Shown here piece by piece: positions 1 through 7,035 of a DNA stretch of 9,313 bases. Position numbers and translations under genes: made by a program. Where the stretch lies: assembly GCA_021774015.1 (NCBI GenBank), contig JAJFJO010000250.1, positions 1 to 9,313 on the forward strand, given 5' to 3'. Position 1 is the first letter of the stretch. Every line of letters begins with the position of its first letter. The DNA is from Gammaproteobacteria bacterium. GTDB taxonomy: Bacteria > Pseudomonadota > Gammaproteobacteria > Coxiellales > Coxiellaceae. The notes under the pieces were generated by a model, which saw only the letters and a list, made by a program, of their open reading frames with translations, was not told where the DNA came from and ran no database searches.

Positions 1-1317
1 CAACAAAAAATGATTCGTGCTCAAAGTACAGAAAGTTTAGAAGGTTTGCGCGATGCGTTGATGAGGTATCCACGTAATGCCAGAAAACTATTTTTGAGCG
101 CAGATGTAGAGGTTGTAGCCAGCTTGATTGAGGCGCGCTTGCTAGGAGATGCCTTAGGTTCAGTAACGGCTGATACGGATAAGCATATAGTGCAAGGTGT
201 AACGAGACGAATAATGTCGCATCAGTTTCACGCTTATCTTGATATCTGTGAAGAATGGCAGGGTGGCGATAAAACAGCAAATTACTTTGCTTTTCTTGCC
301 CAGTGTAGCGAAGCAGTTCAATTTAAAATTTTATGTGGGCAAAATCAGCGAAGTAGAGCAATGCTCTCAATTATTGCGGAGAGATTGCTTGCCCCCACAT
401 TCACCTCAAGCCGTCCAGCTTTGGGAGCTGTGGTCAGCAAGCTTGAAGCATTTCAAGTGACTATTGAGCTTTTTAGCAAGCCCTATATAGAACTTACACC
501 GGCAGAAAAAGATAAAGCACTAGCGATTTTACCTTTGGTGGATCCAATACTGCAGCAACAATTTTTTTCTTCAACTTTAGGGGAAGATCTGGGGCAAGCT
601 TTAGAAAGTACAATTGTTTTATATGAAGCGATCATAAAGAAAGAACACGCTGTAGCACGTCCCAGAATCGTAATTGGTGGGGCAAGGGCTGCAGCAGCTG
701 CTCACACAATGGAAACTAGTGCTAGCTCAACTGATGAGGATCAAACTAAATTATTACCAGCACTATTCGCGACATTAATGAATCTCTTGCAAAAAATAGA
801 CTTAACCGTGAATGCAGACACACTAATGAAAGTGCAAACATCATTGTTTTGTGCAGACGTTAGAATGCTGGAAGAAGCCGCGGCTAAACGCCTGTTTTTA
901 GAATTGTTACTTAAAATGTCTTTGAAGAGCTTTGATAAAGCGGATGAATTTTTAGGGGAGCAAACTGAAGCAAGTAAAGCTGCACTGCAACACGCTTTAA
1001 ATTACGATGGAGGTTGGATTGGGAAAGAGCTTAGGCATGCAAAGACCTACTTGCTGTATGAACTTAACAAACCTGCTCCTGGTGCTGAAGCTGTAGTTTA
1101 TACTAGCCCAGAGGCGTTGTTTAGTGCTCCTAGTGGAGCTGCTGGAGCTGCTACAGGTAAGACAGATCTTGGTAACGATGATGATGAAAGTAGCAGTGAT
1201 GGTGAGGAAATTGTTTATGCTAGCTTAGCTGCCTTTATGCCAGAATCTGCAGGAGGTGCTGCTGATGATGAGCAAATTGTTTATGCTGGCTATGCTCAAA
1301 ATCGCGCACTAACATGA
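1..1317 (+). CDS. Hypothetical helical protein with acidic tail bearing tyrosine motifs; 5' end probably outside window
   Basis: Not recognised. The frame is open from the first base; the first ATG is at 10 (435 codons from there, numbering used here), but only nine bases precede it and none resemble a Shine-Dalgarno site, so the true start probably lies upstream. The stop is TGA at 1315. Residues 1-355 read as mostly alpha-helical, without signal peptide or membrane segment. An Ala-rich stretch at about 225-233 (ARAAAAAH) separates an N-terminal and a middle helical part. From 356 the protein becomes disordered-looking: Gly/Ala-rich, acidic (DDDE at 390-393) and carrying three related tyrosine motifs: AVVYT at 361-365, EIVYA at 400-404 and QIVYA at 422-426. 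The last 45 residues are acidic and end in RALT. Composition and tail style match the ankyrin gene at the other end of the window. A secreted, host-directed protein is an inference from tail style only; a cytosolic structural role is equally possible. Confidence 0.75.
   Translation, partial: QQKMIRAQSTESLEGLRDALMRYPRNARKLFLSADVEVVASLIEARLLGDALGSVTADTDKHIVQGVTRRIMSHQFHAYLDICEEWQGGDKTANYFAFLAQCSEAVQFKILCGQNQRSRAMLSIIAERLLAPTFTSSRPALGAVVSKLEAFQVTIELFSKPYIELTPAEKDKALAILPLVDPILQQQFFSSTLGEDLGQALESTIVLYEAIIKKEHAVARPRIVIGGARAAAAAHTMETSASSTDEDQTKLLPALFATLMNLLQKIDLTVNADTLMKVQTSLFCADVRMLEEAAAKRLFLELLLKMSLKSFDKADEFLGEQTEASKAALQHALNYDGGWIGKELRHAKTYLLYELNKPAPGAEAVVYTSPEALFSAPSGAAGAATGKTDLGNDDDESSSDGEEIVYASLAAFMPESAGGAADDEQIVYAGYAQNRALT
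1090..1290 (+). repeat. Three imperfect copies of an 18-base unit encoding a tyrosine motif
   Basis: Three in-frame units lie at 1090-1107, 1207-1224 and 1273-1290 and encode AVVYTS, EIVYAS and QIVYAG. The second and third differ at only two of 18 bases, and the first is more diverged. They are separated by Gly/Ala/Asp/Ser-rich spacer of 99 and 48 bases. The DNA similarity of copies two and three suggests duplication, although a short motif with similar codon choice could also give this. Confidence 0.6.
1135..1152 (+). repeat. Two perfect tandem copies of GGAGCTGCT
   Basis: The nine-base unit GGAGCTGCT occurs twice back to back and encodes GAAGAA (residues 376-381) in the low-complexity tail of the first gene. 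A nine-base unit keeps the reading frame if copies are gained or lost. Confidence 0.8.
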
Positions 1318-1506
1318 TGCTATAAAATCCTCAATTTTAACCCCAATGGAGCAACCCAAAAAATCAGAGATTTTACCGGGTGATCACAGGGTTAAGGCAG
1401 TTATAGCTACCGACCAATAGGCTGGACAACGCAAGAAAATAGCTTTGTGAGCTTAATCGCACAAAAAAGCAGGTGCATTTCCAGTCAGTTCTGATAATAT
1501 AAGCCT

Positions 1507-1521
1507 ATGATTTTTTATCAT
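1507..1521 (+). other. Small perfect stem-loop ahead of the second gene
   Basis: ATGAT, a five-T loop, and ATCAT form a perfect 5-bp stem ending 13 bases before the ATG at 1535. It lies just upstream of the purine-rich GGGATTGGGAA that may serve as ribosome binding site. The rest of the 217-base gap 1318-1534 shows only weak signals: a possible -10 element (GATAAT at 1493-1498) without a convincing -35. The stem is weak (one G-C pair) and may be chance. Confidence 0.25.
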
Positions 1522-1534
1522 TGGGATTGGGAAT

Positions 1535-2371
1535 ATGCCGACGTCGACCGAGAGTTTTAAGAACCAATGGTTTCACTTAAAGGATTGGGGTTCAGCTCAA
1601 ACTGCAACAACATCTGGCGTTGCTGGCTCAGCTTCGGAAGAGGACAGCAGCAAAAATCAAATTGATCTTTTTCATACGCTCTATAGAGCAATTGACTTAT
1701 GTGAAACGCCAGCCGACGTCGTTAGTTGTATTCGACAAATAGAAACTCAGCCAAACATACCCTTTGCAACACATAATCCAAAAATGTCTGGCTTGAAATT
1801 TTTTGGGTTTCCTAATGGGGCTCTTTCTGCAGAATATAACGTATTAATCAAACAGGCAAAAAACCGAATTCTTGATATGCTTTTAAACGATATAAACCTG
1901 ACTATTGATGATGATATTAAAGGTTTTCTTGCTAGGCACCGAGGCCCTTTTTCATCCGGCAGGACGAAATCATCAGAAATTCTAGAGCAGATTCAGCGTG
2001 ACAGGGGGGAGATTGGAAGCCAAAATATTTTCCCTACCCTGGAAGTAGACGATGATTATCCCTTTGAAGATGGAAGTCCTGTTTCTGTAAATCTGGCAGC
2101 TAATGCGGTGGGAGATGTGCTGATTGTTAATCATCCCCAGAGTGGTGAGTCCCAGGAAAAACCAACTGACTTTAGGTTAAATGAAGGTTTTTTTAAACGG
2201 GCAAAAACGATGTTAGCCAAAGAAAAGAGTAGGTTACAAGGCTGGGTGAACTTTATTAGTGGTTCGACAGAACTTTTATTTAATAAAAATACTGCTTCTG
2301 ATAATGACGTAAAAGCGATAGGCCAAGCTGCCTGCGCTAAACCTCAACCCTTCCACACAATGAGAACCTAA
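1535..2371 (+). CDS. Hypothetical protein, 278 residues, no recognised domain
   Basis: Not recognised. The ATG at 1535 is preceded by GGGATTGGGAA, a modest ribosome binding site, and the stop is TAA at 2369. Residues 17-40 are low-complexity (Ser/Thr/Ala then acidic, SASEEDSSK). Residues 42-70 and 100-130 read as amphipathic helices. An acidic patch (VDDDYPFEDG, 171-180) precedes a short hydrophobic stretch around 187-199, and a basic helical segment follows at about 221-240 (FFKRAKTMLAKEKSRLQGW). There is no signal peptide and no transmembrane helix long enough to be convincing. The gene ends six bases before the -35 element of the tgt promoter, so it is probably transcribed independently of the downstream operon. 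Codon use is AT-leaning like the other two accessory genes. It could be a lineage-specific secreted protein, but nothing in the sequence proves that. Confidence 0.75.
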   Translation: MPTSTESFKNQWFHLKDWGSAQTATTSGVAGSASEEDSSKNQIDLFHTLYRAIDLCETPADVVSCIRQIETQPNIPFATHNPKMSGLKFFGFPNGALSAEYNVLIKQAKNRILDMLLNDINLTIDDDIKGFLARHRGPFSSGRTKSSEILEQIQRDRGEIGSQNIFPTLEVDDDYPFEDGSPVSVNLAANAVGDVLIVNHPQSGESQEKPTDFRLNEGFFKRAKTMLAKEKSRLQGWVNFISGSTELLFNKNTASDNDVKAIGQAACAKPQPFHTMRT

Positions 2372-2376
2372 CCTTC

Positions 2377-2405
2377 TTGCAATACATGACATCGCCACCT
2401 ATTAT
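2377..2405 (+). promoter_or_regulatory. Sigma70-type promoter for the tgt-yajC-secDF operon
   Basis: A -35 element TTGCAA (2377-2382; 4 of 6 to consensus) and a -10 element TATTAT (2400-2405; 5 of 6) are separated by exactly 17 bases. Transcription would start near 2412, leaving a short leader of about 22 bases before the first tgt ATG. It lies entirely in the 62-base gap after the preceding gene, where a promoter is expected because the operon has no upstream queA here. Confidence 0.6.
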
Positions 2406-2433
2406 ATGCCGACCCTTATAACAGGCAAAAATC

Positions 2434-3573
2434 ATGATATGTAGAATGCAATTTGAACGCTTAGCGCAGAGCGGTAACGCGCGACGTGGGCGTTTAACCT
2501 TTCCTCGCGGCACAGTAGAGACCCCAGCATTTATGCCGGTCGGTACGTATGGCACCGTAAAGGCAATGACTCCAGAGGATGTTAAAAGCACGGGTGCAGA
2601 AATTCTATTAGGCAACACATTTCACTTAATGTTGCGACCAGGCCCTGAAATCATTAAACAACACGGCAACCTCCATCAATTTATGCATTGGGATGGCCCG
2701 ATTCTGACTGACTCCGGTGGGTTTCAAGTTTTTAGCCTGGCTGAAATGCGCAAGTTGACAGAGGAAGGGGTTAAGTTTCGTTCTCCCTTAAATGGTTCTA
2801 TGATTAACCTTACCCCTGAAAAATCCATCCAAATGCAACATGTATTGGATTCGGATATCGTTATGATCTTCGATGAATGTACGCCTTATCCGGCTGATCG
2901 CATAACAGCACGCGAATCGATGGAGCTGAGTTTGCGTTGGGCTGCACGCAGCAAGCAGGCGCATGCGGGTTCAGATGCCGCACTATTCGGAATCGTGCAG
3001 GGCGGCATGTACGCTGATTTGCGTGAGCGTTCACTGGAGGGGCTAGTCAACATCGATTTTAACGGTTATGCAATCGGTGGTTTATCGGTCGGCGAGCCCA
3101 AGGACCTACTGTTTAAAACACTGGATGATTTGACGCCACACATGCCTGCGGATAAACCGCGCTATTTAATGGGGGTCGGTAAGCCAGAGGATCTCGTTGA
3201 AGGTGTGTTGCGGGGTGTTGATATGTTTGACTGCGTTATGCCCACGCGCAACGCGCGTAATGGACATTTATTCACCAACAGTGGTGTGGTTAAAATTCGT
3301 AATGCTGCCTATCGAGGTGATACAAGTTCATTAGATGAACATTGCGACTGTTATACGTGCAAAAATTACACACGCGCGTATTTACACCACTTATTTAGGG
3401 CGAATGAAATACTTGGATCTCGATTAAATACGATACATAATTTGCACTACTATCAAACTCTCATGCAGGGTTTGCGTCTTGCGATCGAAACAGGTACATT
3501 AGACGCCTTTGTTAAGGATTTCTACTTAGGAATCAATGTTCATAGGCCTGACTACGTACAACAATTAACATAA
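2434..3573 (+). CDS. tgt: Queuine/preQ1 tRNA-guanine transglycosylase
   Basis: Tgt exchanges the wobble guanine 34 of GUN-anticodon tRNAs (Asp, Asn, His, Tyr) for preQ1, the key step of queuosine formation, in the cytosol. At 379 residues it is full length and close to E. coli Tgt (375). By alignment to the family, the general acid/base is Asp93 in LTDSGGFQVF and the nucleophile is Asp266 in MFDCVMPTRNARNGHLF. The zinc site is Cys304, Cys306, Cys309 (CDCYTC) and His335 (NTIHN). The GGLSVGEP loop (215-222) has Val219, as in bacterial preQ1-using enzymes; eukaryotic enzymes carry Gly at that position. Start: ATG 2434 has AGG eight bases upstream, whereas the in-frame ATG at 2446 gives MQFERL, which aligns better with the E. 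coli N-terminus (MKFEL) but has a poor binding site. Four residues are therefore uncertain. It is first in an operon with yajC, secD and secF; no queA precedes it. Confidence 0.97.
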   Translation: MICRMQFERLAQSGNARRGRLTFPRGTVETPAFMPVGTYGTVKAMTPEDVKSTGAEILLGNTFHLMLRPGPEIIKQHGNLHQFMHWDGPILTDSGGFQVFSLAEMRKLTEEGVKFRSPLNGSMINLTPEKSIQMQHVLDSDIVMIFDECTPYPADRITARESMELSLRWAARSKQAHAGSDAALFGIVQGGMYADLRERSLEGLVNIDFNGYAIGGLSVGEPKDLLFKTLDDLTPHMPADKPRYLMGVGKPEDLVEGVLRGVDMFDCVMPTRNARNGHLFTNSGVVKIRNAAYRGDTSSLDEHCDCYTCKNYTRAYLHHLFRANEILGSRLNTIHNLHYYQTLMQGLRLAIETGTLDAFVKDFYLGINVHRPDYVQQLT

Positions 3574-3593
3574 AAAAGTAAAACTAACACATT

Positions 3594-3599
3594 GAGGAA
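3594..3599 (+). promoter_or_regulatory. Ribosome binding site of yajC
   Basis: GAGGAA sits five bases before the ATG at 3605 and is the best Shine-Dalgarno match in the operon, fixing the yajC start. It lies in the 31-base gap after tgt, with no terminator between. Confidence 0.75.
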
Positions 3600-3604
3600 T
3601 AACT

Positions 3605-3961
3605 ATGTCAATTTTAAACATGATTGGAATTGCGACAGCCCAAGCAGCAACAACAGCACCAGCAGGACATCAATCGGCGGCGGCCGGTTTTCTGTCTATG
3701 CTACCGATGCTTATTATTTTTGTTGCCGTATTTTATTTTTTATTGGTACGTCCACAGCAGAAGCGTGCAAAAGAACATAAAGCACTCATGGACAGTTTGT
3801 CAGTCGGTGATGAAGTGGTGACGACAGGCGGCATGATTGGACGTCTTTCTAAGCTTCGTGATAATTTTGTTGTTATTACCTTTGGTAAAGATTTAGAAAT
3901 TGCGATGCAACGCGGCGCTATTTCTTCCGTGTTACCAAAAGGCACGATTGAAACTATATAA
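3605..3961 (+). CDS. yajC: Sec translocon accessory subunit YajC
   Basis: YajC is a small single-pass inner-membrane protein that associates with SecDF and SecYEG. Its exact contribution is minor and it is not essential in E. coli. The 118-residue product has a short Ala-rich N-terminal segment, one transmembrane helix at about 29-48 (MLPMLIIFVAVFYFLLV), then the family hallmark RPQQKRAKEHK (49-59) at the cytoplasmic face. The YajC domain follows with VGDEVVTTGGMIGRL (67-81) and a C-terminal beta-rich part ending around 115. Length is close to the usual 110. It starts 31 bases after tgt and ends 39 bases before secD, the standard gammaproteobacterial arrangement. Confidence 0.96.
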   Translation: MSILNMIGIATAQAATTAPAGHQSAAAGFLSMLPMLIIFVAVFYFLLVRPQQKRAKEHKALMDSLSVGDEVVTTGGMIGRLSKLRDNFVVITFGKDLEIAMQRGAISSVLPKGTIETI

Positions 3962-3987
3962 CAACACAATTACTATCTTATTTAAAT

Positions 3988-3993
3988 AAGGGA
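3988..3993 (+). promoter_or_regulatory. Ribosome binding site of secD
   Basis: AAGGGA lies seven bases upstream of the ATG at 4001 and supports that start; the hydrophobic first helix begins within the next ten codons, as expected for SecD. Confidence 0.6.
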
Positions 3994-4000
3994 TGAACGA

Positions 4001-5902
4001 ATGAATCAATATCCGCTGTGGCGTTATATTTTGATGGTCGTTGTTATCGTGTTTGGTGTGCTGTATGCATTGCCGGTTATTTATGGCGAAGATCCAGCTA
4101 TTCAAATCACCTCAAAAAACGCGGTAACATTACCTGCCAATATGACCACGCAGATTTCAGATGGGCTAAAAAATCAAAACATCCCTTATCTTTCTATTAA
4201 GCAACAAGCACCAACAACCTTATTGATTCGCTTTTTAAGCACAGAAGGGCAGTTAAAAGCGCAGGATATTATTCAAGCTGTTATTGGTAAAGGCTATACA
4301 GTTGCACTGAACTTAGCTCCGCGCACACCAAAATGGTTGCAGGCAATTGGTGCTAAACCTATGAAACTGGGCTTAGATTTGCGAGGTGGTATTCACTTCT
4401 TATTGCAGGTAGATTTAAGCGATGTGTTGAAAAAACGCCTCTCATCCGATCTCAATCAAATCAGCACACAGTTGCGTGACAAGCAAATTCGTTACGCGGG
4501 CATCAATTCAAATGTAAAAACTAATACAATTAGCCTTCGCTTTCGTAATAAAGATGCACAAGAAAGTGCTCGATCTGATCTAAGTCGTAATTTTCCGAGT
4601 TATATTTTCCAGGCGTCTAATAATGGTTTGAAACTTAGCGCTACTTTGTCAACAGCTGCAGCGATCAAAATAGGTCAGGATGCCGTGAGCCAAACGCTCA
4701 CTATTTTACGTAATCGTGTGAATGAGCTTGGTGTTGCAGAACCTGTGATTGTTCAACAAGGCAAAAATCAAATCAGTGTGGATTTACCCGGCATACAGGA
4801 TATGGCGCGCGCTAAAGACATGATTGGTAAAGTGGCTACTGTGCGTTTACAAATGGTGGATACTGAGCATGATGCCGCTCAAGCGGCACAATCTGGGATC
4901 GTGCCTTTTGGAACAACCCTTTTTAAATATCAAGGTCAGCCGTATTTATTGAAAAACAGAGTGGTTTTGCATGGTAGTTCGATTTTAAATGCATCGACTA
5001 TTGTTGATGAAAATGGTCGCCCCGCAGTGTCTGTTCGAGTTGGGGGTAGTGGTGTTACACTATTTAACAAAGTCACGGGTGCAAATATTGGCAAACCCAT
5101 GGCAACCGTGTTTACAGAAACACAAGCAACCAAAAAAATTGTCAATGGAAAGCTCACAATCAGCCAAAAACAAGTCACCAAAATCATTAATATTGCGACC
5201 ATTCAAAATGCATTAGGCAATTCCTTTCAAATAACCGGCTTGGAATCGATGCAATATGCAAAAGACTTGGCGTTGTTATTGCGTTCGGGGGCTTATGTTG
5301 CTCCGGTCGTATTTGTCGGTGAAAATTTAGTGGGGCCAAGTTTAGGTAAAGACAATATTCGTAAAGGTGTTCTGTCTTGTGAAGTTGGCTCGCTACTGGT
5401 TATTATTTTTATGGCATTCTATTATCGATTATTTGGTTTGGTTGCTGATTTTGCATTAATCGCTAACGTTGTTATTTTAATAGCGTTGATGGCTATGTTA
5501 GGTTTTACACTTACACTGCCAGGCATCGCAGGTATTGTATTAACCGTCGGTATGGCGGTGGATGCGAATGTTCTGATTAATGAACGAATACGTGAGGAAC
5601 TTCGAAATGGTATGTCACCGCAAGGCGCAATTCATGCGGGTTATGGCCGCGCATTTACAACGATTGTTGATGCCAACGTCACCACGTTAATTGTTGCGCT
5701 TGTTTTGTATGCGCTGGGAACTGGCCCGGTACAGGGTTTTGCGGTAACTATTGCTTTAGGTCTATTGATTTCGATGATGACAGCGATTTTCTTTACTCGC
5801 GCCATTATTAATTTGATTTATGGCCGCAGACAAGTAAAACACTTGTCGATTGGCATCAAAGTTAAAGATAAAAATGCTAATCCCGCAGCAGCAAAGGCGT
5901 GA
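4001..5902 (+). CDS. secD: Protein translocase subunit SecD
   Basis: SecD with SecF forms an RND-type inner-membrane machine that uses proton flow to pull preproteins out of SecYEG on the periplasmic side. At 633 residues it is slightly longer than E. coli SecD (615). It has a first transmembrane helix at about 8-28, the conserved DLRGG at 126-130 (in KLGLDLRGGIHFLLQVDL) at the start of the periplasmic region, and a long periplasmic head to about 440. VGPSLG (444-449) then leads into a five-helix membrane block (about 458-602). Asp521 in GMAVDANVLINERIREEL is the expected proton-path aspartate (Asp519 in E. coli). The head includes a lysine-rich variable stretch around 370-395, a region that also varies in length in E. 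coli. The C-terminal tail is basic and ends NPAAAKA. The gap to secF is 36 bases and translation is probably coordinated. No damage seen. Confidence 0.97.
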   Translation: MNQYPLWRYILMVVVIVFGVLYALPVIYGEDPAIQITSKNAVTLPANMTTQISDGLKNQNIPYLSIKQQAPTTLLIRFLSTEGQLKAQDIIQAVIGKGYTVALNLAPRTPKWLQAIGAKPMKLGLDLRGGIHFLLQVDLSDVLKKRLSSDLNQISTQLRDKQIRYAGINSNVKTNTISLRFRNKDAQESARSDLSRNFPSYIFQASNNGLKLSATLSTAAAIKIGQDAVSQTLTILRNRVNELGVAEPVIVQQGKNQISVDLPGIQDMARAKDMIGKVATVRLQMVDTEHDAAQAAQSGIVPFGTTLFKYQGQPYLLKNRVVLHGSSILNASTIVDENGRPAVSVRVGGSGVTLFNKVTGANIGKPMATVFTETQATKKIVNGKLTISQKQVTKIINIATIQNALGNSFQITGLESMQYAKDLALLLRSGAYVAPVVFVGENLVGPSLGKDNIRKGVLSCEVGSLLVIIFMAFYYRLFGLVADFALIANVVILIALMAMLGFTLTLPGIAGIVLTVGMAVDANVLINERIREELRNGMSPQGAIHAGYGRAFTTIVDANVTTLIVALVLYALGTGPVQGFAVTIALGLLISMMTAIFFTRAIINLIYGRRQVKHLSIGIKVKDKNANPAAAKA

Positions 5903-5938
5903 TAACCCACTAGAACCAACTTAAGCGGACTTAAAACT

Positions 5939-6853
5939 ATGGAATTTTTCAAATCTAACACCAAGATTCGTTTTATGCAGCAACGTACCTTAGCAGGTAT
6001 TATTTCTGCAATTATTATATTTGGCTCTATTATTGTATTGGCCATGGACGGTTTGAATCTAGGCCTTGATTTTACGGGTGGGACGCAAATTCAAGTGACA
6101 TTTCAAAACCCGACTAATATTTCACAGTTACGCAAAAACCTGGTAAAAAATGGTTTTGATAAAGCTAGCGTGCAAGCATACTCCACAAAAACTTTTAATA
6201 TCAGAATTGCGCCTCGTGAAGGTGTTAATCAAGATGTGTTGAAAACACAACTATTAAAAACACTGCCTGGAGCCAAGCTAGGTTCGTTAGAATATATTGG
6301 TCCACAAGTGGGTAAAGCTTTAATGACAAACGGTATTTTAGCGATTTTAGTCTGTTTGTTGGGGACAATGATTTATATTGCATTGCGTTTTGAGTTTCGC
6401 TTTGCGGTGAGTGCTGCCTTGGCATTAATCCATGATCCATTGCTCATTCTGGGTGTGTTTTCATTTTTCCACTTGCAGTTCGATATTATTGTATTAACTG
6501 CGTTATTAACAGTGATTGGTTATTCATTGAATGACACAATCGTGGTATACGATCGTGTGCGTGAAAATTTTCGCAAAGTCCGCAAGGGCACACCTTTAGA
6601 AATCATGGATTTATCCATCAATGAAACGCTTTCACGTACTATTATGACATCCGGTCTGACTTTGCTGGTTGTGATTGCCTTGTTTTTATATGGCGGCACA
6701 ACAATTCATGGGTTTGCTTTAGCGATGATGCTTGGTATTGTTGTCGGTACGTATTCCTCTATTTATATCGCGGGTTCCATTGCGGTATCTTTAGGCCTGA
6801 ATAGAACACACTTAATGCCTACACCCAAGAAAATGGTGGATGATACGCCTTAA
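5939..6853 (+). CDS. secF: Protein translocase subunit SecF
   Basis: SecF is the partner of SecD in the proton-driven SecDF complex of the inner membrane. The 304-residue product is a little shorter than E. coli SecF (323). The first transmembrane helix is at about 17-36, followed by GLDFTGGTQI (42-51), the SecF counterpart of the SecD DxRGG motif. The periplasmic domain runs to about 120, and the five-helix block starts near 122. IGYSLNDTIVVYDRVREN carries Asp199, matching the conserved SecF aspartate of the proton path. The late GTYSSIYIAG segment is also typical. The ribosome binding site is weak (AAGCGGA, nine bases before ATG 5939), so translation may partly depend on that of secD. This is the last operon gene; no convincing terminator hairpin with a T-run follows it before 7036. 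Confidence 0.97.
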   Translation: MEFFKSNTKIRFMQQRTLAGIISAIIIFGSIIVLAMDGLNLGLDFTGGTQIQVTFQNPTNISQLRKNLVKNGFDKASVQAYSTKTFNIRIAPREGVNQDVLKTQLLKTLPGAKLGSLEYIGPQVGKALMTNGILAILVCLLGTMIYIALRFEFRFAVSAALALIHDPLLILGVFSFFHLQFDIIVLTALLTVIGYSLNDTIVVYDRVRENFRKVRKGTPLEIMDLSINETLSRTIMTSGLTLLVVIALFLYGGTTIHGFALAMMLGIVVGTYSSIYIAGSIAVSLGLNRTHLMPTPKKMVDDTP

Positions 6854-6900
6854 TGGTTTTTTATAGCCCATAAGGTGACCAGGCAATATGCAAAAGTTCT

Positions 6901-6928
6901 GTTAAATGTAGCACTCCTATTGTATGAT
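6901..6928 (+). promoter_or_regulatory. Weak candidate promoter for the ankyrin gene
   Basis: GTTAAA (6901-6906) and TATGAT (6923-6928) are spaced 16 bases apart; an overlapping alternative -10 is TATAAG (6928-6933). It would give a leader of about 100 bases that contains the self-complementary TAGCT-GAC-AGCTA (6942-6954). The -35 match is poor, so this is only the best candidate in the 182-base gap 6854-7035. Read-through from secF is also possible because no terminator is evident. Confidence 0.25.
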
Positions 6929-7023
6929 ATAAGCAAAATGATAGCTGACAGCTAGTAGCTACAGCGATGGACCTTCCCGAATATATCTATTAATTGATAA
7001 CGATGACAAATTGCCAAAATAGC

Positions 7024-7032
7024 AGGGGTGAT
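7024..7032 (+). promoter_or_regulatory. Strong ribosome binding site deciding the ankyrin gene start
   Basis: AGGGGTGAT is nearly the full anti-Shine-Dalgarno complement and lies a few bases before ATG 7036. An in-frame ATG at 7003 has no such site upstream, and the frame is closed by TAA at 6991, so 7036 is the favoured start. Confidence 0.75.
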
Positions 7033-7035
7033 AGT

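Noticed and set aside
1360..1374. AAAATC-AGA-GATTTT hairpin as terminator after the first gene
   Set aside because: The stem has only one G-C pair and just four T, followed by ACCGGG; too weak for an intrinsic terminator.
1337..1395. Inverted repeat TTAACCC / GGGTTAA with 45 bases between
   Set aside because: Seven bases with a long loop is within chance expectation for a 217-base gap, and no other mobile-element feature is present.
2337..2618. Minus-strand ORF of 93 codons across the tgt promoter and 5' end
   Set aside because: It overlaps the well-supported tgt start and promoter, and its product is compositionally odd; it is an antisense shadow of tgt.
6942..6954. TAGCT-GAC-AGCTA palindrome after secF as a terminator or operator
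   Set aside because: There is no T-run downstream and no second copy to suggest a regulator site; noted only as part of the possible leader of the ankyrin gene.
7003..7005. Alternative upstream ATG for the ankyrin gene
   Set aside because: It is in frame but has no Shine-Dalgarno site, whereas 7036 has AGGGGTGAT directly upstream.
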